DNA from: Triplophysa rosa
Lineage: Eukaryota; Chordata; Actinopteri; Cypriniformes; Nemacheilidae
Length of the DNA stretch: 64,000 nucleotides
Assembly (NCBI RefSeq): GCF_024868665.1
Contig: NC_079898.1
Span: forward strand, 969,646-1,033,645
Reading direction: 5' to 3'
Shown here piece by piece: positions 22,601-34,236 of the stretch (the first letter of the stretch is position 1; each line of letters begins with the position of its first letter). The position numbers and the translations under genes were made by a program. Below the pieces are notes generated by a model. The model was not told the origin of the DNA. It was given only the letters and a program-made list of their open reading frames with translations, and did no database searches.

Positions 22601-23050
22601 CAGTGGCGGCTGGCCCATAGAGGGCGATAGGGCGCCAAACACAAACAAAATGACAATAAAATACTTTATATAAATTAATATTTATACGATATGAAAATCA
22701 TCAGTGAGAAATATCACTTCGCCTACATGTCCTGTCTGCTTGTCTTCATGTCCCAAACTCAGCTCTGAGGCAATTGAGAAATATTCCACAGGAGGCAGAT
22801 CTATGTACCAGATCAGCTTATTACGGATTCAAGAATTGGACATATTTTAAAATAAGTTAATTCAAATCCAATCCACAATGGGGAAATCTTTCAGCAGCCC
22901 TCAGCAGCTGTGGCGCGCTTTTGTGTGTGGTGCTTCTGTTAAAGAAATCGTTTTAGATCTTTTCTGTTAGTAAGGAAATGGCTTAGATAATAATATATAC
23001 AAATTTGTATAACAAAAGACGATATAGGTCATTTAATATGACATTTACCA
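22601..23050 (+). mobile_element. hAT fragment, cagtggcgg end
   Basis: Starts cagtggcggctggcccatag, similar to the end of the complete hAT at 46903-48007, including a nearby gggcgcc. The right end was not found before the next element. Confidence 0.5.
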
Positions 23051-23200
23051 CAGGGCTCTAGACTGCGACCAAAATTGTTGGAAATGCGATCGTTTTTTTA
23101 TAACGTCCGAGGTAAAATTTCACAGGGTCGCATTGGTGTGTAAAACAAATTTTTGCCCCGCCAAAGATTTATTTGAACATTTAATGCGATTTATGAGAGG
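23051..23200 (+). mobile_element. hAT fragment, CAGGGCTCTAGAC family
   Basis: Begins cagggctctagactgcgacc, the same terminal repeat as 62309-63385. The right boundary is unclear. Confidence 0.55.
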
Positions 23201-23204
23201 TGAA

Positions 23205-23560
23205 TGTCACGCTTGTCTTTTTTAATCTCTCCCCTCTGGCAGGAGGTTGAGGTCCATCAAGACTAAAACCTCACGACACAAAAACAGTTTCTTCCCATCT
23301 GCAACTGGACTCAAACAATTCACACTTTTGACCATGCCCATCAGTATTACACCCCCACCCCGCATGGACACACGCAGCACATGAACACAATACCGATCTC
23401 ACTTTGGACTTCAAACTGCACTATATTGAACATAAAAAACTGTGAATCCTTTCAATGCACTGTTGCACACCCTGTACAAATTGCACAAAATGTCCATGCC
23501 TTTTTTGATATTCTTAAATTGTTGTATTGATGATGTAGTTTAATTTTATGTTGTATATAT
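23205..23560 (+). mobile_element. LINE 3' fragment, family unresolved
   Basis: A short reading near 23240-23320 (RLRSIKTKTSRHKNSFFP) resembles the extreme C-terminus of fish non-LTR ORF2 proteins. It is followed by non-coding 3' sequence. Confidence 0.4.
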
Positions 23561-23564
23561 GCAC

Positions 23565-24108
23565 TGCCCATCCAAAAAAAGTCACCACCTGGGCAGTGCT
23601 ATGATCTGGGTTGCTGCAGTTGGTCAGGTCTAGGTTCAGCAACGTTTTGTGCCCAAAGATTGAAGTTAGCTGACTACCTGAATGTGCTGAATGACCAGGT
23701 TATTCTATCAATGGGTGTTTTGTTCCCTGATGGCACGGGCATATTCCAAGATGACAATGCCAGGATTCATTCTGAGGTCTCTCTCCCTCACACGTTAATC
23801 AAAATCAAGGTCGGAAGACAGAATCGTGGCGCATTCAGAGAATATGTTTTACCCTGCTCGGTGCTGACCAGTACCATCTCAAAAGCATTGAAATGCATGG
23901 AAAATGCACGGCATGCAGATTTCTTCTTTTCCTCTTCCCGTGCATCTGCTTTTAAAATAATGAATTTGTGCTGTACATTGACCTGTTGTACAATGGCCTC
24001 AGGCTCAACAGAACATGGCACTGTGGAAACTTTAGTGTAAAAGAGCAACAGCACGTCAGTTGTGTGGGACTATTTTGTGTGGATGATGCTGTGTAGTGTC
24101 AGGTATTG
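23565..24108 (+). pseudogene. Tc1-like transposase remnant
   Basis: Frames around 23600-23790 give the conserved [11 protein letters not shown] and [15 protein letters not shown], the latter with the second catalytic Asp of the Tc1/mariner DDE transposase. The sequence then loses similarity. Both ends are lost. Confidence 0.7.
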
Positions 24109-24112
24109 TGTG

Positions 24113-24788
24113 TAGAGGTCGACCGAGATGGGTTTTTCTCTGGCCGATTTTTAGAAATCAGGCCAGTCGATGGCCGATATGTTTGGACGATTTTCTTTTT
24201 TCCACCTTCATCTCATTAAATCTAATTAAGTAATAAGAAGTGATACATAATATTGCTTAAATTAAACATTTATTGAAGCAGTGTCTTTTCAAATCAGTGC
24301 ACCTGATTGCAAAGTGCAAAGAAGTGTTTATTGCAGGGTACAAGATGGCAGTCTAATTCATAGTAATAATACATTGCTCAAAACTTTAAGCACCTTCTCA
24401 AACTGTTCTGAAGCATCATGCTTTCGTTTATGTTTGTTGGCAGACACTGCTATTAGTCAAATGGTCATAATCTAAGTTAAAACAATAAAAAATCACTCCT
24501 ATTACACAGCCTGCTTCTCATAACAATTCACGTGCTGTGTCTTTCTCTGACACTTTAAAATGCTCCACACACACACGCACGCACACACACACTGCCAAAA
24601 TGTTTAATAAAATGTAGTAATAAAGCGCACGCGTGTCTCTGTCTCTCTCTCTCTCTGCACTGGTTGCTGCTTGATCGTATCACGAGTCATGTTCGGTAAA
24701 ATTTATTCGGCCACTTCACATATTCGGCTATATATTTTGCTATATTCGGCCGAACATTTCCGGTGGCCGAACATTCGGTGCATCCCTA
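24113..24788. mobile_element. Two abutting hAT-type ends
   Basis: The left end tagaggtcgaccgagatggg and the right end tagggatgcaccgaatgttc (minus strand) belong to two different fish repeat families. At least two truncated or nested elements must therefore be fused here. A short CA-repeat lies near 24570. No coding sequence. Confidence 0.5.
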
Positions 24789-24799
24789 ATCATGATAGT

Positions 24800-25101
24800 T
24801 GAATGAGCTGTTTAAGCTATGTGTACCATCATGGCATAAAACTCATATGTCACACTGGCCCCACCTTACTGAGCATTCAGCACAACTCCTTGTCCAGGCC
24901 ATTTTAATCTCTAGGCTGGACTACTGCAATGCTCTTCTTGCTGGTCTTCCTGTAAAGGCAATCAAACCACTCCAGCTGGTTCAGAACGCTGTAGCGCGGC
25001 TCATCTTCCAAGAATGCTGGTGGAACATTCTTTCAAACTCAGTCCGTTCAACCACATCTCTCACAACATTCAAAAAACTACTGTTGGTAACCCTCAAATA
25101 A
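24800..25101 (+). mobile_element. L2/CR1 LINE ORF2 C-terminal fragment
   Basis: Reads HWPHLTEHSAQLLVQAI, ILISRLDYCNALLAGLP, then KPLQLVQNAVARLIF, the thumb/C-terminal region of L2-type ORF2. It is then internally deleted before a short NSVRSTTSLTTFKKLL end. A related piece lies on the minus strand at 29885-30005. Confidence 0.75.
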
Positions 25102-25119
25102 CCCTGTGTATGTGTCCAC

Positions 25120-25690
25120 TAGGGATGGGCGATATGGCCTTAAAACTGTCACAAAATTCTAGTATTTCTTGCGATAATGATAACAATGACTTGACATCAT
25201 TCACTGTGTTTGGCTACAAGTCATAGCAACTGAATGTAGTCTTGAGAGCCTCAAATAGATCGAATGTGTTGTTGTTGCACAAAGGTGGTAGTACCGACTG
25301 CCTGTGGATTACCGGTTATAACGTTGTAAATAACATTAAGTCCTTGGACAGACCGATCAAATCGCTTTATGAGCTGCGCAAATTACTTTTGTATTGAATG
25401 TAGCAGCGTTTTGGACTTTTAATGATGTTGACTTCTCAGGACGTGCATTTCTTAACATATCAAAGAAGTGGAGAGACTTTAAGGCAGGCCAGGTAAAGAT
25501 GATTTTACCTGTTCACTAGCCTTGCTTTAGACTGTCTGCGCACTGTACTTCTGCATATCTGAGTTCTGCCTAGCGCGTGCCGTCAACACTGTTATCAGCT
25601 GACATTTAGAAGATGGATTTTTGATATTTGTAATTTGATTCAGAATCACTTCTAAGAATCGATCCTCCAAAACGGTAATCGGTTTTTAAA
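25120..25690. mobile_element. hAT-type fragment, tagggatgggcgatat end
   Basis: Begins tagggatgggcgatatggcc, a common fish hAT terminus. The right end could not be fixed before the prorsd1 acceptor at 25746. Confidence 0.45.
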
Positions 25691-25746
25691 AATAATAACA
25701 TGGCACAGATTTACTCATTGAATGTTTCTTGTGCTGTCTGTTGAAG

Positions 25747-26175
25747 GTGTTTACGGTGGATGAGATGATGCCTCATGTAGCTCATCTGAATGGAATGGTC
25801 ACAAAGAATCTCTTCCTGAAGGACAAGAAGAAGAAGAGTCTGTGGCTGCTGTCGGTGCGTCACGACCGGCAGCTGAACCTCAGCGACGTGGCCAAACGTC
25901 TGGGGCTCGGTGGTGGGAACCTGCGGCTCGCTGAAGAGTGTCTGATGCTGGACAAGCTGAAGGTCGGCCAAGGATGTGCAACAGCTCTCTCTCTCTTCTG
26001 TGATGAAGAGCAGAGTGTGAAGATGGTGCTGGACAGCGACCTGACAAGCGGAGGTCACGAGAGGATATATTTCCACCCCATGACCAACAGCGCAACCATG
26101 GGCCTGAAACCAGACGATGTGCTCCGGTTTCTGAGGGAGACGAAGCATGAGCCCATCATCCTTAACTTTGTCTGA
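25747..26175 (+). CDS. prorsd1: prorsd1 coding exon 2: ProRS-associated editing-domain protein
   Basis: Begins at the acceptor ttgaag|gtg in phase 0 and ends with TGA at 26173-26175. With exon 1 it encodes 171 residues, close to the roughly 169 I recall for mammalian PRORSD1. It reads VFTVDEMMPHVAHLNG, the invariant TKNLFLKDKKKK, LWLLSVRHDRQLNL, then KVGQGCATALSLFCD, GHERIYFHPMTNSATMGL and the C-terminal EPIILNFV. This is the YbaK/ProX fold, related to the INS editing domain of prolyl-tRNA synthetase, which hydrolyses mischarged Ala- or Cys-tRNA. The Lys of the KNLFL box is the family's expected catalytic position. Substrate specificity in fish is inferred. The gene lies 3' of ccdc88a, as in mammals, where the human locus is a pseudogene. 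Here it looks intact. Confidence 0.92.
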   Translation: MFTVDEMMPHVAHLNGMVTKNLFLKDKKKKSLWLLSVRHDRQLNLSDVAKRLGLGGGNLRLAEECLMLDKLKVGQGCATALSLFCDEEQSVKMVLDSDLTSGGHERIYFHPMTNSATMGLKPDDVLRFLRETKHEPIILNFV

Positions 26176-26187
26176 GATATTTCTGAC

Positions 26188-26883
26188 CAGGGGCCTCATT
26201 TATAACTGTTGCGTATGCACAAAACATGGAATTTATAAAAACAAACTTGACTAGAAAATTTACGCACCTGCACGCAAACTCTGAGCCATGCGTACACGCA
26301 TTCTGGAGACAAGGGGAACAGATGGCGAGGTGGTGAACTGAAGTCAGATTGTAGAAAGTAAATGTGAGATGAACTCAGAGCTGTCTCACCATCAAATCCA
26401 CTACGGGACCATGCATAGCCTACTCTACTGTACGCCTTCTTTACTGGTGTGAGTGAAGTAATAATACAGGCAGAATCATTTCAAATCTGATTTCTCTTTT
26501 ATTACACACATTGGATTAAAAAATGCACTCTTATTAATGAAGTTAAGCACTCAACTGATGTCTAAAAGTACAAAAATATATATTTCTATAGTGCATGCGC
26601 TGTTTTTAAACATTTTCCTGTGGCATGTTGCGCTTTTTAATCCGGTCACGTGCATTGAAAGTACACATGTAAATTATATGCAGATGAGGGTATGCATAGT
26701 TAAACTAGGCGTCGCAAGCTCCATATATGGTTATGTCAGGGAGGAGATTTGGTGTAGATACACGTAAGCACACGTCCCCTGTCAGGGATTTATAAAGGAA
26801 ATTATGCTCAGGTTCTGGAAACGTTTGTGTGTGCGCACACTCTAAGGATGAAATCTACGCAAAGTTTATAAATGAGACCCCTG
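26188..26883. mobile_element. MITE in the 3' UTR of prorsd1
   Basis: Ends caggggcctcatttataa and caggggtctcatttataa (minus strand) are inverted repeats. The left end lies 12 bp past the prorsd1 stop codon. No target duplication is clear and no ORF is present. The element must be transcribed as 3' UTR unless a polyadenylation signal exists in the 12 bp, which it does not. Confidence 0.75.
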
Positions 26884-28680
26884 ATCTGCTGCTCGGTAAC
26901 AAGCTGTTAAAAGACCTGACCAGACTGCTTTCAGTGGTTTCTTATGATTTCTGGGTGTTTTTGGTTAGTGGGTTTGTAATAATGTTACAAAATGTGATCA
27001 TGTTGAGATCATCTCAAATGACATGAAGCTGCTGTCAAAGCCTTTTCCACATGCTGTTGTTACTGTAAACTGCAAAAGGGTTTTTAAAGGCAAAGGCGGT
27101 TTCCTCTATTGCAACTCGCAGGTATCACACACACACACCAGGGACAGTGTGTGAGCACTCCTCAATTTCATTGTGATCTTATTTGCCAATATGTGGTTTT
27201 TGAACATGAATCAGTGGATCGGTTCTATATCACGTTGTCAAATCCTTGTTTTGTATCTGTTATTTGTGCGTTAGAATCTAGCAATGACAGCTTCAGATTA
27301 TACAAATTCAGCCTGATCTTGGCACTGTGATTTTATGCTGAATCTGTTCTGTTGCCTTGTGTTTTTCACCAACCAAATACAGTTTCAGTTGTTAACCGTA
27401 ACCTGTGTCCATTGATTTATGTCATTTCTGTAGCTCAGCATTGTGTAAACGTAAGCATGAAGGCATGGCAACAACACTTTTGCCTTTATGATGTCTCTAG
27501 TTTATGTTTTTGTTCTGAATGTTGCTAGTCCCGCCTTCTCAATGACATCAGGCACGTCATAAGACAAAAAGCTGAATTCATCTGGAAGCGACATACAAGC
27601 TGTGTACCACTCGCTCTCAAACATCGCAGCATCTGAAGTCCATGAAGTGAACTGAAATAAGACGGTCTAGCGTTAAAGCCCCTGTGAAATCAAAATGAGT
27701 TAGACTTAAGGACGTCAAAACTGATATGCTACTACGCGCTGACAAAATTCCCATTTAGAAGATTAAGCGTTCAAAACGGAGTCTGCCATGTGTACAAAAA
27801 ATCTAGAAATTCCATGACATTACGCTTCACTTCAGCCTCTCGTCAAAGATCTCGTCCAATCAAATCCGCTTTAGAATCGGAAGAGTCTGCCCCCTTCACT
27901 ATGAGAGCTGCGGAAGGATGTACGTTCCGAGGCATTCACTGGGACTTTACTGTACCACAACTAGGAAATTCTTTTTAGAGACCTTTCTGACGTTTGAAAA
28001 CAAATATAGAGCCAGCAATCTCAACAAAAAAGCAAGGCTGCATGGACAGGCGGAGAGTTCCAGCCTCTGTTGGTGCCCTAGGATAGATTTAAGATTTTTT
28101 TGCTTTTTTTAAAGCTTTTTTTATTTATTTTAATATAAAATGAATTGTGATTAACATAAATAGGAAGTAAATAAATAACTACAAATATTTGTAATAAAAA
28201 TGTTTCTAATTACCTTCTCATTGTTTGAAAATAATGTTGCAAATAAAATAAAACAAATTGTTTTCTCAATAATAGGCTACCGTATTTGAATATTAGAGCT
28301 CATAAAACGAATATTTGATTGTTATTATTATTTAGATAAGGGTTAATGCGAAATTGTGTTTATACATTTTGTCAACCTCTGCGCAAATCCGTCTTACCAG
28401 TAGAGTGGTTCTAAATAAGCAATTGTAATTTATAATTTGCACCTCTATATTGCAACATTTTTTGTTTCCTATATTTTCACATCTGATATGTTTTTTTTTA
28501 TTTGAACTCACCTTTGTATAAAAGTTTTGTGTAGATAGTTTGTTTGCACATGTGGCTGACATGTGTAACCGATCCTACCTGAACCTGCTCCGAGCGAGGT
28601 TCGACTTCTAGCCGGCGAGAAGTACAAAATGGGAAACAGACGCTCTAACCACGAGGTCACAGACACTAATAAGGTTCTGA
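26884..28680. other. Gene-free stretch 3' of prorsd1
   Basis: AT-rich and non-coding. A short CA-repeat lies near 27127. A MITE-like segment starts near 27674 (ttaaagcccctgtgaaatca). No gene or RNA is recognised. Confidence 0.45.
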
Positions 28681-28689
28681 TGCTTCAGC

Positions 28690-29602
28690 AGGAAGCATCA
28701 GAAGCGTCTCGCCTGGGCTAAAGACAAAAAGGACTGGACTGCTGCTGAGTGGTCCAAAGTTATGTTCTCTGATGAAAGTAAATTTTGCATTTCCCTTGGA
28801 AATCAGGGTCCCAGAGTCTGGAGGAAGAGAGGAGAGGCACAGAATCCACGTTGCTTGAGGTCCAGTGTAAAGTTTCCACAGTCAGTGATGGTTTGGGGTG
28901 CCATGTCATCTGCTGGTGTTGGTCTACTGTGTTTTCTGAAGTCCAAGCACCAAGCAGAGCACTTCATTCTTCCTGCTGCTGACCAACTTTATGGAGATGC
29001 AGATTTCATTTTCCAACAGGACTTGGCACCTACACACAGTGCCAAAGCTACCAGTACCTGGTTTAAGGACCATGGTATCCCTGTTCTTAATTGGCCAGCA
29101 AACTCGCCTGACCTTAACCCCATAGAAAATCTATGGGGTATTGTGAAGAGGAAGATGCGATATGCCAGACCCAACAATGCAGAAGAGCTGAAGGCCACTA
29201 TCAGAGCAACCTGGGCTCTCATAACACCTGAGCAGTGCCACAGACTGATCGACTCCATGCCACACCGCATTGCTGCAGTAATTCAGGCAAAAGGAGACCC
29301 AACTAAGTATTGAGTGCTGTACATGCTCATACTTTTCATGTTCATACTTTTCAGTTGGCCAAGATTTCTAAAAATCCTTTCTTTGTATTGGTCTTAAGTA
29401 ATATTCTAATTTTCTGAGATACTGAATTTGGGATTTTCATTAGTTGTCAGTTATAATCATCAAATTAAAAGAAATAAACATTTGAAATATATCAGTCTGT
29501 GTGTAATGAATGAATATAATATACAAGTTTCACTTTTTGAATGGAATTAGTGAAATAAATCAACTTTTTGATGATATTCTAATTATATGACCAGCACCTG
29601 TA
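28690..29602 (+). mobile_element. Tc1-like transposon, 5'-truncated
   Basis: Holds the transposase catalytic domain (28703-29313) and an intact right end. The right end finishes ...atatgaccagcacctgta near 29602, the typical terminus of a fish Tc1 family. The left end and the DNA-binding half of the transposase are missing. Confidence 0.8.
28703..29313 (+). pseudogene. Tc1 transposase catalytic domain
   Basis: The open frame reads HQKRLAWAKDKKDWTAAEW, MFSDESKFCIS (first catalytic Asp), FIFQQDLAPTHSAK (second Asp) and SPDLNPIENLWG (catalytic Glu). Exactly 34 residues separate Asp and Glu, which makes it a DD34E enzyme. The C-terminus ends normally with KGDPTKY. The N-terminal helix-turn-helix domain is absent. 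A short in-frame deletion seems present after CFLKSK, where relatives have about ten more residues. The first in-frame Met is 28762. It cannot bind its ends and is probably inert, although the catalytic fold is almost undamaged. Confidence 0.85.
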
Positions 29603-29884
29603 AGTCATTCTTACCGCTTGTAAGGTGGATAAGGTGCTCTTTTATAAATCACTGACATTAATTAGACAATGTTAAAAGGTGCAAAATTTCAAGATAATTT
29701 GTGATTGAAAGATTTCACATCTGAAATAGAGGTGTAAACGTTTTCTGTGCTTATATTTGTTCTATGAACCAGACTTACGCACTTTGAGAAATGATCTTAT
29801 GTAGGATGGCTTCTACGCAACATTTTATAAATGAGGCTCCTGGAAGATGAGCTGCGCTGCTGCGTTTGAACCAGTTGGAGTGGT

Positions 29885-30005
29885 TTGATTACCTTTGCAG
29901 GCAGACCAGCAAGAAGAGCGTTGCAGTAGTCCAGAGATTACAAGGGCCTGGACCAGGAGTTGTGCTGAATGCTCAGTAAGGTGGGGCCTGATGTTGTACA
30001 ATGCA
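29885..30005 (-). mobile_element. L2/CR1 LINE scrap
   Basis: The minus strand reads the same 'ggccccaccttactgagcat' and 'ctggactactgcaa..gctct' blocks as the plus-strand fragment at 24860-24960. It is too short to classify further. Confidence 0.55.
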
Positions 30006-30822
30006 AAAACAACGCGGTCATGCCTATTTCAATGTGACCAGAGAAGGACAGCGAACGATCCAGCTGTTACAGGCACACGATAAATCTCGAGATAGCAGAG
30101 GCTGTGAAGGAAAAGGATTCATTTTGAAGCTGCATTAGCAGCCTTCAGTTGTGCCGCTGTGACACAATCAGCCTTGGAGCGCTGGCTTTGGGGATGCATG
30201 TAATGTTTGTGAAAAAGGAAAAACAGGAAATGATCAATAGCTGCGTCCCAATGTGCATACATTTTATCAAACAGTTGGGGGGACAATGAACATAAATTTA
30301 AATTATAAACAAATAACAAACAAAATTTCTCAAGAACAATATGAAGGGGATACAAACAATGTTTCCCATGTACATACTGTGTACTTATTACAGTAAATAT
30401 AATAACTAGGTACTAACCCTGAACCTAAACCTATACTATGTAGCTACCTTATACTACACGTAGTGTAAAATAAAGTGCAACCGATAAGCCTTACGAGAGT
30501 TGTTTACATATGACCGTGTGGTGAACCTATGAACCTAACTCATATTATGTCCATTAAATGATCGTGCCCCTCCACATACTGTAGTATTTGATATTCAACT
30601 GGGGCAATAATAATAGATTGAGATATTCAATCTGCCATTCAAAATCATATTAAGCAAAGGCCAACACAACGGATATTAGACTAATATCAGTTCTCACATA
30701 GCCATATCGCCTCTCTTACCAACAAGCTAGGTGGTAACGTTATAATCACTACCATAGCAGACTCATGGACAAATACACTGATTATTATCATTTTGTTTAA
30801 GTGAATAAATACTCTTGACAGC
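30006..30822. other. Gene-free stretch
   Basis: Non-coding. Near 30234 a gctgcgtcccaatgtgcata stretch resembles the MITE end at 20914. Nothing else is recognised. Confidence 0.4.
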
Positions 30823-33420
30823 CAGAGATGGGAAGTAACGAAGTACAAATACTTCGTTACTGTACTTAAGTAGATTTTTCTGGTATCAGTACTTTACTCC
30901 ACTATTTATTTTTCTGTCGACTTTTTACTTTCACTTCTTACATTTTTACGCAAATACCTGTACTTTCTACTTCTTACATTTTCAAACCAGGCTCGTTACT
31001 TTAGTTTTAATCTGTATTTGATGCACAATCAATATTATTTCTTGTCATTGCGTGACTTTTTCAACCTAATGATAGGTCTGCCTAAAAGCCGAAGCGCTGT
31101 GTGAGGTGGCCACTAGCCAATCAAATGTAAGAAGGCGGGAGTTACTGTTTACAGAGCAAAGCGGTGACCAATCAAATCAAAGAAGACTCTCTCAGGGATC
31201 ATTGATATCTGCATTAGAGACCTTTGTTAGAGGTCTCATCTAAATGCATTGAAAAATGCCTCGCTCTCCTGTGTACTTCCAGGCTGAGAAGGCGAGGGGG
31301 GTCTAGCCGTGTGTACTCACAGAGATTTGCCGACTTGGCTCTGTCTACATTAAGGTTTGTTTGCGGCCAGGCGATGCAGTGTCCCTGAACTCTGGAGAAA
31401 AACAACGAAAGAAAACAACAACGGCGGAAGCAAATGGCAGAGCTTCTGGAGGGGCATTTGCACGCGAGTTCTTATTGGAACATATGACAAGTCCTCCATC
31501 ATGTCTATGGAACCGGTCCATCAATCTCAGTTTGACTTGAATGTTCACTATTTTGTTGACAGAAAAAACAGCGAAAGTAAATCTCCAGCTCTCCGCAATA
31601 AAGTCTAGTAAACTAGGCAATTGGATAGGGAATACGATACGCCCTTCAGCTAACATTTCGGGTCTTCAGAGAGATATTTTGAACGTTTTGAGTTGGTCTT
31701 CTTTTTCCGTACCGCAACAACCCAACACGTGGGACAAGGCACAATCCAGAGAAGTTCTCTGTTATCATAACGTTCACACACACAAAAATAGAAGAAATCT
31801 CTCTTGGTTTTTAAAGACTTTTTTTAAAGCTCTTGTGTTAATCTTCAATCAGTTGTTTGCAATTCTCTTCTCTGCAATTGATGCAGGTGTCACTCGTGTG
31901 CTAGAGCTGTGTCATGGCGGATTGTTGCCCTCAATGTAACAAGCTTTGGACAGTGCTTCAATTTCGACAATAATCAAAGGTCTCCCGTGTTAAAGCATCT
32001 TGGCATACACTTGGCTTGACCCCAGATGCTCCAGCACCAATATTTGTCCACAGTTTTATCCGCAAATCATTGGTACAACTTTGTTTCCACATGCACGTTT
32101 CATATTGCATTTTATATAATCTCAATTCTTGGTTTTATTTTCTGTTGACTCTCAAACCTTTGATGCATCTTATTTCACCACCTTTGCTGGACGGCAACTG
32201 CCAAACCCAGCTGACCCACACGAATCTATAACTTTAATATGACACCGAACTCCAGAATCAGAATCAGAATGAAAAATCAGCCCAAGGGGGTCAGTGGCAG
32301 AAAGAAATAGGGTTTCACACCAGGTCAACCAAAGCACACAACGCTCCATACCAAAGTACGAGCAATGCTTTCGTCTATTTTCAACCCATCGTTATTCCTC
32401 ATAAATTCCAAACTAGCCTCTGACAGCATGACCGATGAGCCTGCCATTGTGAATGTCAAGAGAAACGGTCTCTCAACCCAATGCCTCTCCGTTTCTCATT
32501 GNCGGAGTAACTGTTCTCAGATCTCGAGCGTGATATTCTGCATCATGTGGTGACTCGTGAATGGTAGGGTTTTTTAGCGCGAAAGGACCAGATTTTAAAT
32601 ATGTAATTTAGCTATTTAGCTATTCGCATGTTCTACAAACATATACTTCACGAAAGATGTACTGTAGTTCTGTCAGAAGTTAAGGCAGCTCGTTAAGGTA
32701 AGCGCATTATTGTTGCTGTTGTTCATTAGTATGTATGAATTGCATGTTTTTTGCTATCGTGGTGTGTGCGTTAAGTTCATGAACGAGTGAAAAATACCTG
32801 CTCATTGCGTTGCTTTCGATGAACTAATTATAGTGGGCACTTTTGCACAAAAATGCGCTAATTTCCTGATTGCCATTTGAAGTGGTTTCTGGACATATCC
32901 TATTAGTCTTATTTTCTAATTTTCTTAATGCATTTGCCTTGTTTGATCTGTTTGATCTATTTTCCTGATTTTTATTATATTTTTTCATCTTGTCATGATT
33001 AAAATTATAAGGAAATAAAAAACGATCCTTATCAACGTTGATTGACATTGCAATAAAATACTATCACATTATTTTGGAAGTTAAAATTTTGGGCTGGTTT
33101 TTGTTGGAGTGAGTAGGTTTTAGTGAGCCTTTGGGCTGGAAATCATCCACCTAATCTAGCAACACTGACATCAGTTTTAATGTTGAACGAGTGTAACGTA
33201 CAATGTAAGAGGCTAAACATTTAATATTTTAAAGCGAGGCATAATTTCAAGAAATGTGTTTAACCAATCGAGAAAAACTCAACTCAACTCAACTTTATTT
33301 ATATAGCGCTTTTACAATTTTCATTGTTACAAAGCAGCTGACATGAGACACATTGACTACAAACAAAACAATCAAAGTTGTACCTGCAAAAACAAGAAAA
33401 GGTTGAAAACACAGAAGACA

Positions 33421-33491
33421 ACACACCCACACACAAAACACTCCACACACACAACACGCACACAACACGCACCAACACACACAGACACAGA

Positions 33492-33536
<45 letters not shown>

Positions 33537-33600
33537 CACACACACACAACACACACACACACACGTACGTACACAGACAAGTACGCACACACACACACGC
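33421..33600. repeat. CA/TG microsatellite in LINE 3' UTR
   Basis: Long, slightly interrupted (AC)n run. Shorter relatives of the same patch occur at the same place in the LINE tails at 19545-19650 and 51860-51950. It is therefore part of the LINE 3' UTR, expanded here. Confidence 0.9.
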
Positions 33601-34236
33601 TCAGTGAGAGCACACATTTAGGATAAAGGAGAGAGAAGCACAGGTCAAATATAACAGATAATAAATTCCTATATGCAATATTAATTAAGTAAAACTTTAA
33701 AATTCTAAAGCAGCCCCCCCGGTCAGGCAGATAGTGCAAAAACAGTATGCAAACGGTGGCGAGGAACCCAAAACTCTAATCGAGAAAAAAAACCTCAGGA
33801 GAACCCAGGCCCAACCAGGGGATTCCAGTTCCCCTCTGGCAAAAGCTGCTGCCTCTGCACAAGCTCCAGAGAACTTGCACAACAAGGCTAAATAAAATAA
33901 ATAAACTTAATAATAAAATAAATTATAGTTTAAGATTATCATTAATAATCTAATAGCATTTGAAATTTTGTGGTGAAGACATGTCAAGAGACCGCGTCCT
34001 TCTTTATCCAGCTCTATCATCTCAGCTCTTGTCAGGTCCCCACTTCCCATTCTCCCTCTACCATCAGGTCAGGCCATGAACTGCATCCTGCTCGCTGTGG
34101 TAACCTTGGAACAATGAGACAAGACTGGCTGAGAGTAGAGTACTGTTCTGTACTCTTTGATGCAACAAGTACATCAGTTGTGTTTTTGGTTCCGGTTGAT
34201 CTAACTAATGCAGCCTAAACCCTCAGAAGATTTATA

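Larger units (their letters stand above)
20617..25746 (+). other. prorsd1: prorsd1 intron 1 (5.1 kb, transposon-filled)
   Basis: Bounded by gtaaga at 20617 and ttgaag at 25746. It is made almost wholly of a MITE with nested hAT, further hAT ends, a Tc1 remnant and two LINE fragments, listed separately. Confidence 0.8.

Noticed and set aside
28565..28670. tRNA-like or SINE head with a ggttcgac box
   Set aside because: The B-box-like and A-box-like motifs lie on opposite strands and no cloverleaf could be drawn.
31345..31939. Frames of 103 and 132 codons within the 9.2-kb element, tested as a hAT transposase
   Set aside because: No catalytic or zinc-finger motif of hAT transposases was seen. 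Composition looks random.
33295..33739. Overlapping open frames of Val/Cys or Thr/His repeats on both strands
   Set aside because: They are translations of the CA/TG microsatellite in the LINE 3' UTR, not genes. The same applies to 19391-19730 and 51785-52105.
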